64,000 nt of DNA from Novosphingobium fuchskuhlense (GTDB lineage: Bacteria > Pseudomonadota > Alphaproteobacteria > Sphingomonadales > Sphingomonadaceae), in assembly GCF_001519075.1 (NCBI RefSeq), contig NZ_KQ954245.1, forward strand, positions 1-64,000. The letters are read 5' to 3'. The notes beneath the pieces are model-generated. The model worked only from the letters and a program-made list of their open reading frames with translations, made no database searches and was not told the origin of the DNA. The position numbers and the translations under genes are program-made. This document shows positions 11,501-17,267 of the stretch, one piece after another (position 1 is the first letter of the stretch; the number at the start of each line of letters is the position of its first letter).

Positions 11501-13650
11501 ACAACACCTCGACCTTCAACTACGACCAGAGCGGGCACCTGCAGTCGGTCTATATCCAGGACGGCCGGTCTCGCACGGTGAACTTCGTCACGGATGTGAA
11601 TGGCCAGATCCTTGCCCGTCAGGAGAGCGACAACACTACGACCCAAGGCGATCCGAAGGAGATCCATTACTACTTTAACGGAATGGGCGTGGGCGATATC
11701 TCGAACAACGGGACGAGCGATGTCGATTATGCGACCTCGATCGCACAGCACACAGCAGCAAGTGCCGGCAATGGTGCCTTCCGCAATGGAGCAACCACTG
11801 GCACATCCTATGCCGACTTCGACCAAAGCTACGACCCGATCAATGGGCTGAGCTACGCCTCGACCTCGAGCCGGTATGTGGTGCAGGGGGGGGATACGCT
11901 CACTTCCATCGCGCAGGCGGTGTGGGGTGATGCCAGCTTCTGGTATATGATCGCCGACGCCAACGGGCTCGACGGCACCGAGACGCTGGTCGGCGGGCAA
12001 TCGCTGATCCTGCCCAACAAGGTCCACAACAGCCACAACAACACCAGCACCTACCGGGTCTATGATCCCAACGAGGCCATCGGCGATACCGCGCCGACGG
12101 CAGTCGCGCCGCCGAAGCATGGCGGGTGTGGGGGATTCGGCCAGATATTGGTTCTCTTGGTTGCGGTGGTCGTTGCTATTTATGCCGGCCCTGAAATCAT
12201 CTCTGCAGTTCAGGGCGCGCTTGGCGGTTTGACTGCTGGGGGTGCCGTAATTGCCGGCAGTGCTGGCGCAATCGGCGGAGGTATTATTGGCGGCGCAGTC
12301 ACTGGTGCGCTCGCAAGTGTGGTCAGTCAAGGCTTCGGTTTGGCAATAGGTGCGCAAGATAGCTTCAGCTGGAAAGGTGTTGCATTGGGCGCCATTGGCG
12401 GTGCTGTTGGTGGTGGACTTGGGGCAAGTGGCTTGTTTAGCAGCGTGTCGAAGGCGGGTGTTACTACGTTTGGTTCGCTAGGCATCAAGAGCGCGATCAT
12501 TGACGCCGCATTGAAGGGGGCCGTTAGTAGCGCCATCTCTCAAGGAATCGGTGTTGCGACTGGCCTGCAAGACCGCTTTGATTGGACCGGAGTGGCAGCT
12601 GCGGGTATCGGAGCAGGCTTTGGTGAGGCTGTTGGCGGATGGCTTAAAATACCACCTGGGCAAACCGGTAATTTTGGGCAACAACTGGGTCGCAACGTGG
12701 CGGGCGGCATCGCAAACGCCGCCGCGCGCAGCGTGATCGATGGCACCGACTTTGGCGACAACATCATGGCGGCCCTGCCCGATGTGATCGCCAATACCAT
12801 CGGGAATCTGGCGGCGGATGGCATAGCCAGCTTGGACCGCAACGCCCATGCGGCCAGCCTGTTGCCCGATGGAGCTACCCCGGAACAGCGGCAGCATGTC
12901 AAAGAGATGCTGAAGGCTGGGGTCTCAGATGCGGATATTCGCAGTCTGTATGCACAGGGGCTTGGGGTTGGTCAGGGGCTCCAACTGGCGAATGGTCGCA
13001 ATGTGGCACCACTAGGTGCGTCAGAAGTATACAATGAGCTGCCCGCAATATTTTATGATGATAAAATTCATGGTTTTCCAATACTTAATGGAGGTTTTTC
13101 TGAGCCCTTCTATGGAAAAGGGTTAGAAAGAGCCCCTGGAATTTTCGTCACTAGTGAAATCGACAAGACTGGAAGGAAAACCTTTACTATCCAGGGAGAT
13201 GTTGCGATTGACATCATGAATTATACTCGGAAAAATGTGGACGCGGCATATCTCGCGCCATATTTGAAGGGTGTTAATATGTCTGTAAATGGATTTGATG
13301 GTAATACTTACAAGATAAATCTGAATTTTCATGAAGCAAGTATTTACGAGAATTTTGCTCCTTCAAATAGTCCCTATATGACTCGTAATGAATTACCGTA
13401 TATGAAAATCAATGTGGACAATTCGATCGGTGGTGGAGCGCTGGCGTATTTTGATCCGCAGGATCGATCTCTGCATGTCGACCCTCGTAACTACACAAGT
13501 TTTGCCCATGATGTGCCGCACGAATTACTGCATTGGCTCGGGATGTCTCATAGCAGCTTTGAGGCTAGCGTGATGTATCCTTATTCGAATTCAAGCGGAC
13601 ATCTGCTTCCGCAGGAGATAAAGGCTCTGGTTGAGGCGTATAAAAAATGA
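2563..13650 (+). CDS. Giant RHS/YD-repeat polymorphic toxin with LysM and a C-terminal matrixin-like metalloprotease tip
   Basis: This is a 3695-residue RHS-family protein. RHS proteins form a hollow YD-repeat shell that encloses a variable C-terminal toxin delivered to competitor cells. YD repeats of the form YDxxGRL fill roughly residues 50-3090. A LysM domain follows at about 3105-3153 (VVQGGDTLTSIAQAVWGD) and can bind peptidoglycan. A hydrophobic segment lies near 3193-3217, then a Gly/Ala-rich pre-toxin region with two related units. The tip, from about residue 3490, is AT-rich compared with the rest of the gene. It carries the zinc site HELLHWLGMSH (H3653, E3654, H3657, H3663) and a Met-turn SVMYP (M3671), the spacing seen in matrixins. 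There is no signal peptide and no T6SS gene in the window, so the export route is unknown. GGAGG lies 8 bases before the ATG. The stop overlaps the next gene by ATGA, as expected for toxin plus immunity. Confidence 0.95.
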   Translation: MVAIFTGGSVGLERSSVTKLGALGVMGDAVQGRSGDSVFVNGATGDLVIEKQDEFLVGLGPDVSIVRTYNSLGDATDDNGDNWRQSTDRHLTYDLATDVFTRVSGDGTKITYAWDPARLAYVAKDGAGAHSLIDQYSVAGGSSVSLEVTETGAVETRQFASGTEWSDPAQGLWDSEVAPAFDTIVKVSASVWKWTDGNTGSVETYNASGQLQSIADRDGRLLSYTYTGTQLTSITNSNGEWVKYTWNGNNLASVQTFATSTTATTRVFYTYDTSNRLSTVTVDLAPGTTTTPGTTATPGSSVYTTTYTYDGTSKRVASITQSDGSSLTIVYDDLCSGVHDGVMRVKTLTQTVASGVTRATSFVYANRTGGGIVTTVTDPSQQGTLLATTLESDANGNLVKITMPPASATASAQTTSFTYNADGTLWKVTDALGKVTAYTDYKNIATPPEYIANGLPTTITDKLGNQTTRVYGSIRKSDAAVFAYSAATPSSNFVDASLYVRNLLLSETTTASDDTVAYGASASHTTSYVYDAEGHLRFKLLAPEDVTVAGVVHKQSEVTEYRYNAAGILASEVGYPEWRYDFGTTVSGAPTEAQVTAQLGAIPDRNWIEIAAYGYDARGGLLSATKYGGADATTGAAATTNGYSQEKYVYDQAGRLLSAIDGTQNITSYVYDGMGRMIGTMGADLGVTTVSFQDKSSTTVVTLASGLVQTSLYNLAGDLIAQSDSQANLSSDLSSSSQWTSSGATRTTSTAVAGNAAYLYTVLAAGTSGTAVSAAQAVNANDTVVFEITLKAATGPNTNDRIGISGTTSSWGANGDSIATILSGPGTLVQAAGGLFDVSGLSTTTETRVRIVRRFAAAESAKAIVYVGNSGAGAVAGNTVILSAPIVQRSPGNLYDKLGRLRVTFDQRGYASYAVYDNAGRKTGDVAADGALVEYRYNADNQLIATIRYATRVTAANLISLLNPDTALGIADIRPVAAVGDEWAWRIYDNGGRVIETIAGDGAVTRLDYDESGNLVRQTEYFDRLSATTLADPANGLQAGTPRATMLLPTSAYSDWTYAGAYNQTRSFYDKQGRLIGSMDRYGGLAAIVYDESGRKIDEIHYEKQAASSFTNAAGAAVVRTSASFADLRANVVGQAGSERHIRYIYDGQVLRYVVDALGSVTQYDYDRSGEGTTTTRYANTLPGTTTDFTFDNVKALLVTLASSGNDRQTFAVVNLKGQVAYTIDGEGGVTGFAYDGAGNTIRSTRYSKTRPTTALPSAATMDAWIATTPSGATTTIALAPDIRVTRSFYDARGRLVYAVDGEGNVRETSYDEDGRVTAVTSYDNSVPLTDASQMADVTAAIAIDKASLAYSRTQRSYDQLGRLSNVTDALGVVTHYDYFATGEIWKQTAAYGTADAVVTSYTYDLAGRVGSKTEAAGTSIAAITSYTYDGLGNVVSATDPSLNVTYNYYDLMGRVTSNRDAEDYVTKTSYNSFGEVASVTRYAARTISTDKTSAPAVTTSSSDATTYSYFDLMGRVLWTRDAENYVTGTTYTCFGAVWTVTRYANTVTTAATLVPNPTLSANSDAKTTFEYDRLGRLKKTTDAEGKYESQTYTAFGGIDTKTNKLGGTTSYLYDHRGLMTSETMSMTSVDRTGTQQSSSVVNTYTYDGFGNRKTMVEAFSLTEVRSTSYGYDRNNRLSSVSGTAVPVLYPNASGVLTEGTGTTTTITRYDSLGNVTETLVQTTIGTSTTTLSRTLAWYDRLGRKSDEFKAGSTIDKGTLTHWSYYASGNVQAASVYGVEVTIAATAARPAAAPAGGSILRTTNYSYDKLDRLTETKVAGVLVGSYSGTAFSYNLSADITTTNLYDSAGNLVRQTDGRGDNTYFYYDKLNRKTEQVDRENYLTTWKLDEDGNTVDEVRYANGVVGAVTTAAAPQVNAPGVTPTSTVYLFTDAANDRATHFTYDRMGRRLTEVRNGVQATTINATSGVRTTATATSVITYTYNELGEVKSKREATGDKTVYDYDNMGRMTKETDLPAGSYNETTGAIIDLTNAPVTQFWYDGLGNLTRSDENGRATQYQYYASGKLKSLTNADNVVRTYYYDGAGNKVAEKYLRKAGDTTYDAMTYAYDAASRLTTQGYATVTGATWAKATNSDTTQMAYNAYGEVVGRGMNLTSAQITAGAYQDQFSYDNAGHMWRTTAGDGTVDLYVYDENGNQTLDITSSGKDKLTTADITTTDALLNNYVWAQDPLNPIAGKTQLDLTAAINLLTNNGANTVGAVVVQGMIVTHSLYDGRNQLTQTRMPLRDRTSLGTYSTSPYKNLKSYNAFGEVASETDARGNTSNYSYNTLGKVIKRELPAVNWTSENGTVASARPTENYFYDASGRVVGVQDANGNLNTRTLLAGTGYGKDDEALVLKEYHADGGMLERQYDLHHDLKVTINEVGKTESYLYDALGQLIEQDHQIRAAGSPGNDLTGAVAVQLKDFYDYDNLGHRILHTNSQLGGTVTETTAYDVQGRVTSQIDLGGDTTSYSYTWDGTLVTSGLGTFGGWSKVTTNSSLKTRTDKTDYFGHTIDMIDYGGHNYDYTFDLSGRLVGRVNTALGETVTWTYFNTGMMQSQVSSYGTTYYGSTITATYQYDADNHRTFEGYEGTTTSTNFWTGVTTTNAAIRHQHAYVTWDAAGRMTSLADNGHSDTGVNGYGPTQIDWEYDLGGDIRHMVASYRTINDQGAVSATATTQDYWYRYDAMNRFVTTRGILVVTDSSGYVQTNASGQNLVGDLARGNANATIRSNYRMPIPTGAVGTGNGFGQGHEIEWDKAGNRSKDTSYSYSIQTERYTGQGIALPDYYSNGVNAEIYTYSDDGYLSSVNINGGVRTRFMRDAMGRVTDYREYNVNGYVTTNPSTNAVYQRTATYSNKGLVTSDVVTSLQGTDTFVNSTTYYYNADTTGKGVTTGGTYMGGAVTLSSTAVTKNGTSQTGSASTNTLVWWGGAMQSLTNYDSGSTHNTSTFNYDQSGHLQSVYIQDGRSRTVNFVTDVNGQILARQESDNTTTQGDPKEIHYYFNGMGVGDISNNGTSDVDYATSIAQHTAASAGNGAFRNGATTGTSYADFDQSYDPINGLSYASTSSRYVVQGGDTLTSIAQAVWGDASFWYMIADANGLDGTETLVGGQSLILPNKVHNSHNNTSTYRVYDPNEAIGDTAPTAVAPPKHGGCGGFGQILVLLVAVVVAIYAGPEIISAVQGALGGLTAGGAVIAGSAGAIGGGIIGGAVTGALASVVSQGFGLAIGAQDSFSWKGVALGAIGGAVGGGLGASGLFSSVSKAGVTTFGSLGIKSAIIDAALKGAVSSAISQGIGVATGLQDRFDWTGVAAAGIGAGFGEAVGGWLKIPPGQTGNFGQQLGRNVAGGIANAAARSVIDGTDFGDNIMAALPDVIANTIGNLAADGIASLDRNAHAASLLPDGATPEQRQHVKEMLKAGVSDADIRSLYAQGLGVGQGLQLANGRNVAPLGASEVYNELPAIFYDDKIHGFPILNGGFSEPFYGKGLERAPGIFVTSEIDKTGRKTFTIQGDVAIDIMNYTRKNVDAAYLAPYLKGVNMSVNGFDGNTYKINLNFHEASIYENFAPSNSPYMTRNELPYMKINVDNSIGGGALAYFDPQDRSLHVDPRNYTSFAHDVPHELLHWLGMSHSSFEASVMYPYSNSSGHLLPQEIKALVEAYKK

Positions 13651-13940
13651 ATAAATTCTTTAAAATTCTACCAATTGCATTCATAGCCGGAGCAATTATA
13701 TATTCTTATAATATAGGATTTGTCTACAGTTGTGATTATAAAGAAAAATTAATTTTGGGAGACTTGGCAAAAGTTAGCAGTAAAAATTGCGATGTTTCTC
13801 TCGGCGTTCCTTGTTACGCGGTCGAGAAATTCTTAAGTCCAAAAGGATGGGGGAAAATAACTAGAGACAATCGAGATGACGTGTATCCTATATGTCAGAA
13901 ATTTGTAATTGGGTATGACGCTTATATGCATGAAAAATGA
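13647..13940 (+). CDS. Candidate immunity protein for the metzincin toxin tip
   Basis: This 97-residue protein overlaps the RHS stop by four bases (ATGA) and shares the AT-rich composition of the toxin tip, so the two probably arrived together. An N-terminal hydrophobic stretch (residues 5-25, KILPIAFIAGAIIYSYNIGF) looks like a signal anchor or signal peptide. The remainder has four cysteines (CDYKEK, NCDVSLG, VPCYAVE, PICQKF), consistent with disulfides in the periplasm. I know of no named family. Its place next to the toxin is the main evidence, and an envelope location would suit a protease that acts on periplasmic or membrane proteins. Confidence 0.6.
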   Translation: MNKFFKILPIAFIAGAIIYSYNIGFVYSCDYKEKLILGDLAKVSSKNCDVSLGVPCYAVEKFLSPKGWGKITRDNRDDVYPICQKFVIGYDAYMHEK

Positions 13941-14191
13941 AGATTGTTATTTCGGATATTGCTGTGATATTTTTATAGATTTCAATTACCTTTTTCGTCA
14001 AAGACCCTCTCTCTGCCGCTCAGCCCGCATGCCCCCCGAGCGCATGCATCACGCGCAGGATCATCTACAGCGCATGCAGACCGTACCCGCCAAATCCCGT
14101 GCTGCACGCGTGCGTGGGGTGTGTATCTGAATACCCGGCTCGATGCGCAGCATCGCAGCCCCTTCCTGATCCGGGAAATGATCCCGAACGG

Positions 14192-14488
14192 TCAGGCCGC
14201 GCGCAGCACGTCGCGGGCTTCGCGGGGCAGATGGGCGATCACCGAGAGATAGGCGCTGGCCGTAGCGTCAGGCTGACGACGGCCCTGTTCCCAGCCCTTG
14301 AGGGTCGCCAGCGGAATCCGGTAGGCGTCGGCGAAGGCCTGCTGCGACAGGCCCAGCTCCTCGCGGATCGCGCGCACGTCGGGCACCTCAATGCTATGGA
14401 CGCGCGCCACCTTGCCCTTGCCCTGGGCATGCGCGGCGGCCTCTTCCATCGCCGCAATCAGGTCCTTGCCAAAGTCCGACATCGCCAT
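14192..14488 (-). CDS. higA: HigA-type antitoxin, XRE-family helix-turn-helix protein
   Basis: This 98-residue protein has a Cro/C1-type helix-turn-helix (REELGLSQQAFADAYRIPLA, then TLKGWEQGRR) in its middle third. That is the usual layout of HigA-like antitoxins, which neutralise a RelE-fold toxin and repress their own promoter. It lies 11 bases downstream of the toxin gene, and the toxin-first order is characteristic of HigBA-type systems. The ATG at 14488 was chosen over the longer open frame because the upstream residues are an antisense-like low-complexity stretch overlapping the toxin. A second ATG two codons later is also possible. Confidence 0.8.
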   Translation of the reverse strand: MAMSDFGKDLIAAMEEAAAHAQGKGKVARVHSIEVPDVRAIREELGLSQQAFADAYRIPLATLKGWEQGRRQPDATASAYLSVIAHLPREARDVLRAA

Positions 14489-14499
14489 GCTCCTTACGC

Positions 14500-14862
14500 T
14501 CAATCCACCCCAGGGTCTCTTGCGGCCTTGATCGTCGCCGCGAAGGCGGCCACCACCTTCTTCTCGTCCGCACTCAGGTCGCTGGCCTGCGCCTTGGCGT
14601 AAGCCACCAGCAGGTAGAGCGGGCAATCGGGCCGGTAGTAGAAATAGACCACCCGCGCCCCGCCGCGCTTGCCGCTGCCTGCACGCGCCCAGCGCAGCTT
14701 CCTCACCCCGCCGGTGCCTGGGATTACATCGCCAGCCTCGGGATTATGGGCGACGTAATCGATCAGCTCAGCGCGCTCGTCCTCGCTCCAGATCTTCTCG
14801 GCCAAGCGAGCGAATGCCTGCGTCTCGGCCACGGAGATCGGAAGCGTCTTCACCGCAATCAT
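14500..14862 (-). CDS. higB: HigB/RelE-superfamily toxin
   Basis: This 120-residue RelE-fold protein probably cleaves mRNA, as HigB toxins do on the ribosome. Visible features are the N-terminal helix pair (AETQAFARLAEKIWSEDERA), the GTGGVRKLRWARAG strand and the GGARVVYFYYRPDCPLYLL strand pair typical of the family. A C-terminal charged helix ends the protein. The start ATG at 14862 gives the family length; a TTG nine bases upstream is possible. The adjacent downstream HTH gene makes a complete type II toxin-antitoxin pair, transcribed opposite to the flanking toxin cassettes. Which mRNA sites it cuts cannot be read from the sequence. Confidence 0.8.
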   Translation of the reverse strand: MIAVKTLPISVAETQAFARLAEKIWSEDERAELIDYVAHNPEAGDVIPGTGGVRKLRWARAGSGKRGGARVVYFYYRPDCPLYLLVAYAKAQASDLSADEKKVVAAFAATIKAARDPGVD

Positions 14863-15108
14863 ATACGTCAATGACGCCCAAAAAGCAAGCCGGTGTTGAC
14901 CAGGCTTCCGGTGCGCGCCACACCTTCTGTCATGAAGGGGGCTTCGCGATCATCCCTGTCTCAGCCGCTGGCAGCCCTTGCGCCCAAAACCGCATCAGGG
15001 GGTAAAATCCGCGCGCGCCGCTTTGTGCCCGCGTGGAGCTCCAACAAGCCACTGTATCGCTTCGGAAAAACCCGCCACCGCAGCCAAACCCGCGTCGGGG
15101 CACGTATA

Positions 15109-16185
15109 CTCGCCAATACCATCGGAAATCTCGTCGCCGACGGGATCGCAAGTGCGAGCGAAGAACGTGCAATGCGGCGAGCAGGAGTGGAGCGTAGTGC
15201 GGCCGCGTTCGAAGAGAAGTTCGGAGTTACTGCCGAAGTTGCAGCTTACAGAGAAGCGGGGCTGGCTGCGGCGAAGCATCCTGGCAGCCGGGAGGCGCGA
15301 GCTAATTTTGACAGGGCTGCGCGTGCCATGCTTGAGGCTAACAGCGGTGAAGCCGATGTCGCAGCGTTCCTAAATCATGTCGATCCGGCTAGCCCCACGG
15401 CCCAAATGGGCGAGATCGCCGTGACCGGAAGCCGTGACTTTCTACTTGGCTCGACCCTTGACAATGCTGGCATATGCGTTGGTGAGCAGGGCAACGCAAT
15501 CAAGCAGGGCGTTGGCCAGTTTATTCAGGATCATCCCGGCGTCGGGACTGCGTTGACGCTCGCTGACGGGGCGTTTGCGGTTGTTGCCCCCGGCAAATAT
15601 CTCGCCGGCATGGCGCTCGACTATTTCAAGGATGAGGCGTCGGGTTACATCGCTGGCAAAATGACGGGACCGCAGATGTGGTCCGCTGAAAAGGGCCAAG
15701 CTGGCGGCCTTGGGTTCGTTTTGGCGGGCAGCATCGCTTTGGGTGGTTTGGGAGCGCTCAAGGGCGGATTCAGCGCGATCCCCCGAGGATTTGCGAACCT
15801 TGAAGAGTTTGCGCAATTCGGTAAGAGTCTACGCGGTGGATTGTCGGAGGCCGGTTATGCGGATGCGAACGCAATTCTTCAAGGAAGCGCGGTAACGGGT
15901 AAGAGTTTCAGGACCGGCGCTCCGTTCGATGTTGGCCGAGTGAGCGACTTTGACGTTGCGCTGTCTGGGGATTCGTTGTTCCAAACTGCTAAAAGTGCTG
16001 GCATCGGACTGCGTTCAAACGGCACGCGAACGGGTCCGCTCACCGCGCGTGATTTGAAGGTGCTTGGGCTCCGAGACTTGTCCCTACAAATGAGTGCGCA
16101 GGCTGGAAGGCCGGTGATCTTCATGATCTACCGCACTACTGAATCTGCTCTGCAGCGTGCACCCAGCATCATCCTGCCGCACTAG
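15109..16185 (+). CDS. Displaced RHS toxin cassette with a nucleotidyltransferase-like tip (no start of its own)
   Basis: The frame is open from 14893, but recognisable homology begins at 15109. There LANTIGNLVADGIAS matches IANTIGNLAADGIAS of the upstream RHS protein (about 12787-12831), also at DNA level. The cassette therefore looks like an orphan C-terminal tip that can recombine onto the main RHS gene through this shared junction. Its own middle part has hydrophobic Gly-rich helices. The end carries GSAVTGKSFRTGAPF and then VSDFDVAL, a GS...DxD arrangement like the active site of pol-beta-type nucleotidyltransferases. About 358 residues remain. No good Shine-Dalgarno is seen upstream. 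A candidate immunity gene follows 14 bases later. The NTase call is motif-based. Confidence 0.7.
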   Translation, partial: LANTIGNLVADGIASASEERAMRRAGVERSAAAFEEKFGVTAEVAAYREAGLAAAKHPGSREARANFDRAARAMLEANSGEADVAAFLNHVDPASPTAQMGEIAVTGSRDFLLGSTLDNAGICVGEQGNAIKQGVGQFIQDHPGVGTALTLADGAFAVVAPGKYLAGMALDYFKDEASGYIAGKMTGPQMWSAEKGQAGGLGFVLAGSIALGGLGALKGGFSAIPRGFANLEEFAQFGKSLRGGLSEAGYADANAILQGSAVTGKSFRTGAPFDVGRVSDFDVALSGDSLFQTAKSAGIGLRSNGTRTGPLTARDLKVLGLRDLSLQMSAQAGRPVIFMIYRTTESALQRAPSIILPH

Positions 16186-16199
16186 AAAGGGGTGAAGAA

Positions 16200-16523
16200 A
16201 TGTCTTTCTATGATCTCTATGAGATAGAGGCTGAAAGTCTGGCCGGCGCAAAAGCTATCCTTGAGAGGTTGCTTATGTGCTCGTTTGAAGAGCGGGAAAG
16301 CACCTACCATGGTGGCACATATTACACATTTGGTGATGAGGCCGGAGAGCATTTCATGCTCAAGGAAAATCGTGATCCATTCGAGGACGTGCCTGCCGAA
16401 GACAGCTTTCCGAACAGCAAATTACTTCTCTATGTTAATGAAACGATGCGCTCAAATGAGTTGCATGATGCTCTCGCCGAAAGCGGTGACGCCATCACCC
16501 TTTTGCGACATGAGGACCTGTAA
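16200..16523 (+). CDS. Candidate immunity protein for the displaced toxin cassette
   Basis: This 107-residue acidic protein has no signal peptide or membrane segment, which fits neutralisation of a cytoplasmic-acting toxin such as a nucleotidyltransferase. It starts 14 bases after the cassette stop, behind a good ribosome-binding site (AAGGGG, seven bases upstream). The sequence alternates strands and helices (MSFYDLYEIEAESLAGAKAI at the start) and resembles no family that I can name. Position is the main evidence. Because it has its own ribosome-binding site, it could be expressed even while the toxin tip is silent. Confidence 0.55.
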   Translation: MSFYDLYEIEAESLAGAKAILERLLMCSFEERESTYHGGTYYTFGDEAGEHFMLKENRDPFEDVPAEDSFPNSKLLLYVNETMRSNELHDALAESGDAITLLRHEDL

Positions 16524-16767
16524 AGGCGCATGAGGGAACTACGGTGCCACTCTCCTAAATCCCCCAAATTTCCCCCTTCGTCAACGCCCGCCGTTATCCT
16601 GATCAAGCCCCGTGGCCACAGACCGTACACGGCGCTCGTCAGCGGTGCCCGTCCGTCTTACCCAGCCGCCTTCCGGATGATGCGAGCAATGTGAATTGAG
16701 CGCTTTCTTGAAAATCTATCCGGAGAGTGCTGCGTCACAAAACGATCTGAGCTGGCTCCAGATTTGG

Positions 16768-17013
16768 TCAGGTGTCTAAGAAAGCCTGAACCCCTTCCTC
16801 CGCGAGTACGTTGCGGAACGCAGCATCGGCTTCCCGATCCGTAGCAAAAGTGTCGTTCCAAACGATCGAAGTCCCCTTCGCATTGACGACTTCCAGCGAC
16901 CAACCGGGTTCAGTCGCAATGCGCACAATGTTTATGGTGAGCGGCACCCCGTCTTGGGTGATTTGACGGCAGAGAGCCGACTCTATCAATTCTGGATGCG
17001 GGCTAGATTCCAT
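16768..17013 (-). CDS. Small hypothetical protein
   Basis: This 81-residue protein is not recognised by name. It has a compact alpha/beta pattern: a strand pair (VPLTINIVRIATEPGWSLEV) followed by a C-terminal helix with ATDREADAAFRNVLAEEGVQ. It lacks cysteines, a signal peptide and membrane spans, so it is probably a small cytoplasmic protein. It stands alone between the toxin locus and the Hxs operon. A 15-bp perfect palindrome (17007-17021) overlaps its start codon, which may hide the start in an mRNA hairpin or bind a regulator. Confidence 0.55.
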   Translation of the reverse strand: MESSPHPELIESALCRQITQDGVPLTINIVRIATEPGWSLEVVNAKGTSIVWNDTFATDREADAAFRNVLAEEGVQAFLDT

Positions 17014-17021
17014 GATGGAAT
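17007..17021. promoter_or_regulatory. Perfect palindrome over a start codon
   Basis: ATTCCAT-G-ATGGAAT is a perfect 7-bp inverted repeat around one base and includes the ATG of the small gene that ends at 16768. It could act as an operator or a start-codon hairpin. Confidence 0.3.
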
Positions 17022-17194
17022 GTTATGCGAAGCAGGCGCTGTTTTCAATAGCGCGGGCTACCTAACGCCTCGGCGGCAGTTCATCGAGTTAGCTCAATCC
17101 AATCGACCCATCGCGACATGTCGAGCGTAACGATCTTCGTCCAGCGTAGGCTTATGCCAGGTTGTTAGCACATTGAATTTATTAGTGTAGGGTG

Positions 17195-17234
17195 TGGAAG
17201 CGTCCTTGGTTAAGCTAGGAGTTCCACGCTTCCA
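17195..17234 (-). terminator. Inverted repeat beyond the end of the hxs operon
   Basis: TGGAAGCGT (17195-17203) and ACGCTTCCA (17226-17234) form a perfect 9-bp stem with a 22-base loop, 34 bases beyond the hxsA stop in the direction of transcription. It may end the hxs transcript. The T-tract is poor. Confidence 0.35.
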
Positions 17235-17267
17235 TCGACTTGAATGATGTGCCTTCCCGCGAAAGCA

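Noticed and set aside
2563..11900. Possible CRISPR or tandem DNA repeat array
   Set aside because: The repeats are degenerate YD protein repeats of varied length inside one open frame, without constant repeat-spacer units.
11380..12357. Antisense frame of about 325 codons under the RHS gene
   Set aside because: It mirrors the repetitive RHS coding sequence and has no ribosome-binding site or recognisable domain.
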